DNA of 6,837 bases from an uncultured Lachnospiraceae bacterium. GTDB taxonomy: Bacteria > Bacillota > Clostridia > Lachnospirales > Lachnospiraceae. Every line of letters starts with the position of its first letter. The stretch's first letter is position 1. The stretch spans positions 1 to 6,837 of the forward strand of contig CAMODS010000070.1 of NCBI GenBank assembly GCA_946611525.1. Reading direction: 5' to 3'. A program made the translations under genes and the position numbers. A model generated the notes under the pieces. It made no database searches, was not told where the DNA came from, and worked only from the letters and a program-made list of their open reading frames with translations. Of this stretch, positions 6,599 to 6,837 are shown in pieces.

Positions 6599-6837
6599 AT
6601 GAAATCTTTTGATTATGAGATAATACCCGCACTCGAAGGCGGCAATATTGCAAAGTTCAGAAATCATGCCATCAAAAACTGTCGTGCAAAATACATAATC
6701 TTCGCCGGGCCTGATATGGTACTGGCTCCCGAAACAGGTGATATACTGGCAGAAGAGATGGAGCTTTCCGGCGCCGGTCTCGTTAGTTGCGTCTACGACA
6801 TCCTGGATCAGGATGTACCCTACTATGTCCCTCCCGA
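6599..6837 (+). CDS. Partial GT-A-like protein lacking the usual N-terminal strand
   Basis: Seventy-nine complete codons run off the right edge without a stop. The start ATG at 6599 has GGAG (6590-6593) 5 bases upstream and a good promoter; the ATG at 6595 reaches a stop after five codons. The visible part (FDYEIIPALEGGNIAKF, then RNHAIKNCRAKYIIFAGPDM) lines up with residues about 30-70 of the leftward glycosyltransferase, whose matching region is ARNIGLKKACGEYVIFADGDD. Two oddities follow. The first strand and helix of a GT2 domain (the VSVIIPVYN region) are absent, and the frame upstream is closed by TAA at 6560-6562. The first Asp of the metal motif is Gly (AGPDM, 36-40), though D39 is retained. 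It may be an atypical GT2, a non-catalytic relative, or a longer protein whose transferase half lies beyond the window. Confidence 0.7.
   Translation, partial: MKSFDYEIIPALEGGNIAKFRNHAIKNCRAKYIIFAGPDMVLAPETGDILAEEMELSGAGLVSCVYDILDQDVPYYVPP

Noticed and set aside
1..6837. CRISPR array, tRNA/rRNA genes, insertion sequence ends
   Set aside because: No regularly spaced repeats, no cloverleaf or rRNA sequence and no transposase or terminal inverted repeats were seen on either strand.

Overview
The window holds part of a surface-polysaccharide locus, probably from a Gram-positive anaerobe of the Clostridia. Lachnospiraceae is my best guess, from the style of the cellulose-synthase domain, the AT-rich spacers beside moderately GC-balanced genes, the strong GGAGG-type ribosome sites, and the resemblance of the GH5 domain to Bacillus/Clostridium cellulases. 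The genus cannot be fixed from the sequence alone. Four genes lie on the minus strand and one truncated gene diverges from them at the right edge.

Minus strand, in transcription order (right to left): (1) 5508-6491, a GT-A (GT2-type) glycosyltransferase; (2) about 5395-5496, a 33-codon remnant that reads as the C-terminal tail of an HD-GYP phosphodiesterase; (3) 4506-5384, a radical SAM enzyme with a second Cys-rich cluster motif; (4) a 126-base gap with a near-consensus promoter; (5) 1161-4379, a protein of about 1070 residues joining a secreted GH5 endoglucanase to a complete membrane-bound BcsA-like glucan synthase and a PilZ-like barrel; (6) 1-1139, UDP-galactopyranose mutase (glf), 21 bases downstream of the fusion gene and missing only its last few codons at the window edge. 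On the plus strand a good promoter (6536-6563) drives a gene from 6599 off the right edge; its visible part resembles a GT-A domain lacking the usual first beta strand.

The centrepiece is the GH5-GT2 fusion. In Gram-negative bcs operons, and in the clostridial ccs operon, the synthase and its endoglucanase are separate proteins; here one chain places the cellulase outside the cell, tethered to the synthase that makes and exports the glucan. All core synthase motifs (DD, DxD, TED, QRVRW, FxVTxK gating loop) and both GH5 catalytic glutamates are present. The PilZ-like C-terminus has lost the RxxxR and D/NxSxxG c-di-GMP signature, while a broken HD-GYP fragment lies upstream of the neighbouring gene, so the locus may have moved away from c-di-GMP control. 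The downstream glf suggests a galactofuranose-containing glycan is made from the same region, either as decoration of the glucan or as a separate polymer.
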